Source: Methylobacter sp. (GTDB taxonomy: Bacteria > Pseudomonadota > Gammaproteobacteria > Methylococcales > Methylomonadaceae). From it: 6,075 nt of DNA. Each line of letters begins with the position of its first letter. Within the stretch, counting starts at the first letter, position 1. Shown piece by piece: positions 4,733 through 6,075 of this stretch. The translations under genes and the position numbers were made by a program. The notes under the pieces were generated by a model that did no database searches, was not told the origin of the DNA, and worked only from the letters and a program-made list of their open reading frames with translations. The stretch is from the NCBI GenBank assembly GCA_028714995.1, contig JAQTLI010000188.1, positions 1 to 6,075 on the forward strand, in the 5' to 3' direction.

Positions 4733-6075
4733 ATGCCCATTACTTCCACATCAGTACCTACACAACGCAAAATAATTACGGTTACACAACTTAACCGTGA
4801 AACCAGTCAGTTACTTGGCGATCATTTCCAGTCTGTTCTGGTAGAGGGTGAAATATCCAATTTAAGTACGCCCTCTTCTGGACATATTTATTTTTCCCTG
4901 AAGGATGCCAATGCCCAGGTACGCTGCGCCATGTTTCGCACTCAGCAGCGCCGGCTGGCGTTTAAACCGGAAAACGGCAAACAGGTCATCGTCAAGGCGC
5001 AAGTCAGTCTGTACGAGCCTAGAGGCGACTACCAGCTTATTATCGAGCATATTGAAGAAGCAGGAGACGGCGCTTTACGCAGAGCGTTTGATGCATTAAA
5101 GCTGAAACTGTCCGAAGAAGGCCTGTTCGACAGTGCATACAAACAAAGTATCCCTGCCCTGCCAAGCGCAATCGGAGTCATCACCTCACCGTCAGGTGCA
5201 GCAATCAGGGACATACTGACCGTGTTAAACAGGCGTTTTGCCGCTGTGCCGGTTATTATTTACCCGGTTGCCGTACAGGGAGACAACGCAAAACATGAAA
5301 TTGCCAGAGCCATAGCCACGGCTAATAGGCTCAAACAATGCGATGTGATTATTCTCGGGCGGGGCGGCGGATCACTGGAAGACCTCTGGGCCTTCAATGA
5401 AGAAATTGTTGCCCGCGCTATTTTCGCCAGCGAAATCCCGATAATTTCAGGCATAGGCCACGAAACAGACTTCACCATTGCCGATTTTGTAGCCGATTTA
5501 CGCGCAGCAACACCCTCAGCCGCCGCTGAACATGCAACGCCTGACCAACAGCAATGGATGTCCCGATTCATGCATCTGGAATCAAGGCTGCAACAACAAC
5601 TGCAACGAAAGCTAAACCAAAAACAACAGACCCTGGACTGGTTAATCAAGCGGCTGCAACAGCAACACCCGGGTCAGAAACTGGCAAGAAATACACGGCG
5701 CATGGATGAACTGAAATCAAGACTCAACCAGGCCATTCAGACAAAACTTCGTCATAACAGAAGTCTTATTGAAACAAGATCAGCCAAATTGTGGCAACAC
5801 ATCCCCAGCATCACTATAAACAGCCATAAACAACGGCAACTTTATTTGAGCAAACGCCTGATTAGCGCAATCGAACGCAAGCTTGAACAATTTAATCTGC
5901 GCTTATTAAACTCCAGCCAAACCTTGCATGCCGTCAGTCCGCTGGCAACGCTGAACCGTGGTTATGCGATGGCAATCCACCAGCCTACTGGAAAAATAAT
6001 CCGCTCCACCGAACAGTTAGCCATAGGCGATATGGTTCAAACCCGCCTCGCACAAGGCCAAGATCGGAAGAGCAC
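4733..6075 (+). CDS. xseA: Exodeoxyribonuclease VII large subunit XseA, 3'-truncated at the contig end
   Basis: The frame is open from the ATG at 4733 to the window edge, giving 447 residues against 456 for E. coli XseA. An OB-fold covers about residues 13-110 (V-E-G-E-I-S-N, S-G-H-I-Y-F-S-L-K-D, V-R-C-A-M-F-R, Y-E-P-R-G-D-Y-Q). The catalytic domain covers about 130-265 with G-V-I-T-S-P-S-G-A-A-I-R-D, I-L-G-R-G-G-G-S-L-E-D-L-W and G-H-E-T-D-F-T-I-A-D-F-V-A-D-L-R-A-A-T-P. The E. coli catalytic residues D155, R205, H238 and D241 correspond to D160, R210, H243 and D246. A Gln-rich coiled coil (about 270-395), where XseB subunits bind, and the C-terminal V-S-P-L-A-T-L-N-R-G-Y follow. Known role: with XseB it degrades single-stranded DNA from both ends in repair. 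Residues 444-447 are encoded by adapter sequence, so the real end is missing. The ribosome binding site is poor (CAGG only 2 nt from the ATG), but no other in-frame start exists before the stop at 4682. Confidence 0.97.
   Translation, partial: MPITSTSVPTQRKIITVTQLNRETSQLLGDHFQSVLVEGEISNLSTPSSGHIYFSLKDANAQVRCAMFRTQQRRLAFKPENGKQVIVKAQVSLYEPRGDYQLIIEHIEEAGDGALRRAFDALKLKLSEEGLFDSAYKQSIPALPSAIGVITSPSGAAIRDILTVLNRRFAAVPVIIYPVAVQGDNAKHEIARAIATANRLKQCDVIILGRGGGSLEDLWAFNEEIVARAIFASEIPIISGIGHETDFTIADFVADLRAATPSAAAEHATPDQQQWMSRFMHLESRLQQQLQRKLNQKQQTLDWLIKRLQQQHPGQKLARNTRRMDELKSRLNQAIQTKLRHNRSLIETRSAKLWQHIPSITINSHKQRQLYLSKRLISAIERKLEQFNLRLLNSSQTLHAVSPLATLNRGYAMAIHQPTGKIIRSTEQLAIGDMVQTRLAQGQDRKS
6061..6075 (+). 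other. Illumina TruSeq adapter remnant at the contig end
   Basis: The final 15 bases AGATCGGAAGAGCAC are identical to the start of the standard Illumina TruSeq adapter. They replace the expected end of xseA, whose frame should continue with family-specific residues after T-R-L-A-Q-G. This is a library artefact, not native sequence. Confidence 0.95.

Noticed and set aside
4495..4740. Guanidine-I, -II or -III riboswitch upstream of the SugE-like gene.
   Set aside because: I looked for the GGGTTCCG-type core, paired hairpins with ACGR loops and a pseudoknot-like ykkC-III pattern on the minus strand and found none. Only an unrelated hairpin is present.
5260..5649. Cys- and Ser-rich open frame of 129 codons on the minus strand.
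   Set aside because: It is antisense to the catalytic and coiled-coil part of xseA; its odd composition comes from Gln- and Ala-rich codons on the real strand.

Overview
The window reads as chromosomal housekeeping DNA from a gammaproteobacterium. The gene products trhP, rraA, ispH, hslR, tusB and xseA all resemble gammaproteobacterial proteins. Base composition looks balanced, and codon use does not change obviously from gene to gene. The exact taxon cannot be fixed from sequence alone. A DsrC-type protein with both redox cysteines would fit a sulfur- or methane-oxidising lineage, but that is a guess. The last 15 bases (6061-6075) are identical to the start of an Illumina TruSeq adapter, so the right edge is very probably a raw contig end and not natural sequence.

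Layout. On the plus strand: a 5'-truncated trhP (1-1146, tRNA U34 hydroxylation), rraA (1190-1675, RraA/HMG-aldolase fold), ispH (1712-2662, last step of the MEP isoprenoid pathway), a stem-loop (2672-2697), then a tight pair of a single-domain rhodanese (2806-3165) and hslR (3166-3558, Hsp15) whose stop and start codons abut. On the minus strand, convergent with hslR and with no bases between the stop codons: a DsrC/TusE gene (3559-3891), tusB/dsrH (3882-4172) and an SMR-family exporter of the SugE/Gdx type (4174-4494). These are transcribed in the order SMR, tusB, dsrC/tusE, with a 1-nt gap and a 10-nt overlap, so they almost certainly form one translationally coupled operon. A 238-bp divergent intergenic region (4495-4732) holds candidate promoters for both directions and a two-helix hairpin in the SMR leader. 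xseA (4733 to the end, exonuclease VII large subunit) runs off the right edge.

How the genes relate. TusB and DsrC/TusE belong to the persulfide relay that delivers sulfur for 2-thiouridine at tRNA wobble position 34. TrhP hydroxylates the same base at its 5 position in other tRNAs. A rhodanese, a possible persulfide source, lies on the facing strand less than 1 kb away. The Tus partners TusC and TusD are not beside tusB, where they are usually found; the SMR gene sits there instead. The remaining genes (ispH, hslR, xseA, rraA) are independent housekeeping functions.

I found no CRISPR array, mobile element, tRNA, rRNA, toxin-antitoxin pair or phage gene, and nothing that amounts to a clearly new system. 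The points most worth a second look are the rearranged tus cluster, the DsrC-like cysteine pair, the intact D-x20-R-D metal motif in RraA, the structured SMR leader and the adapter tail.
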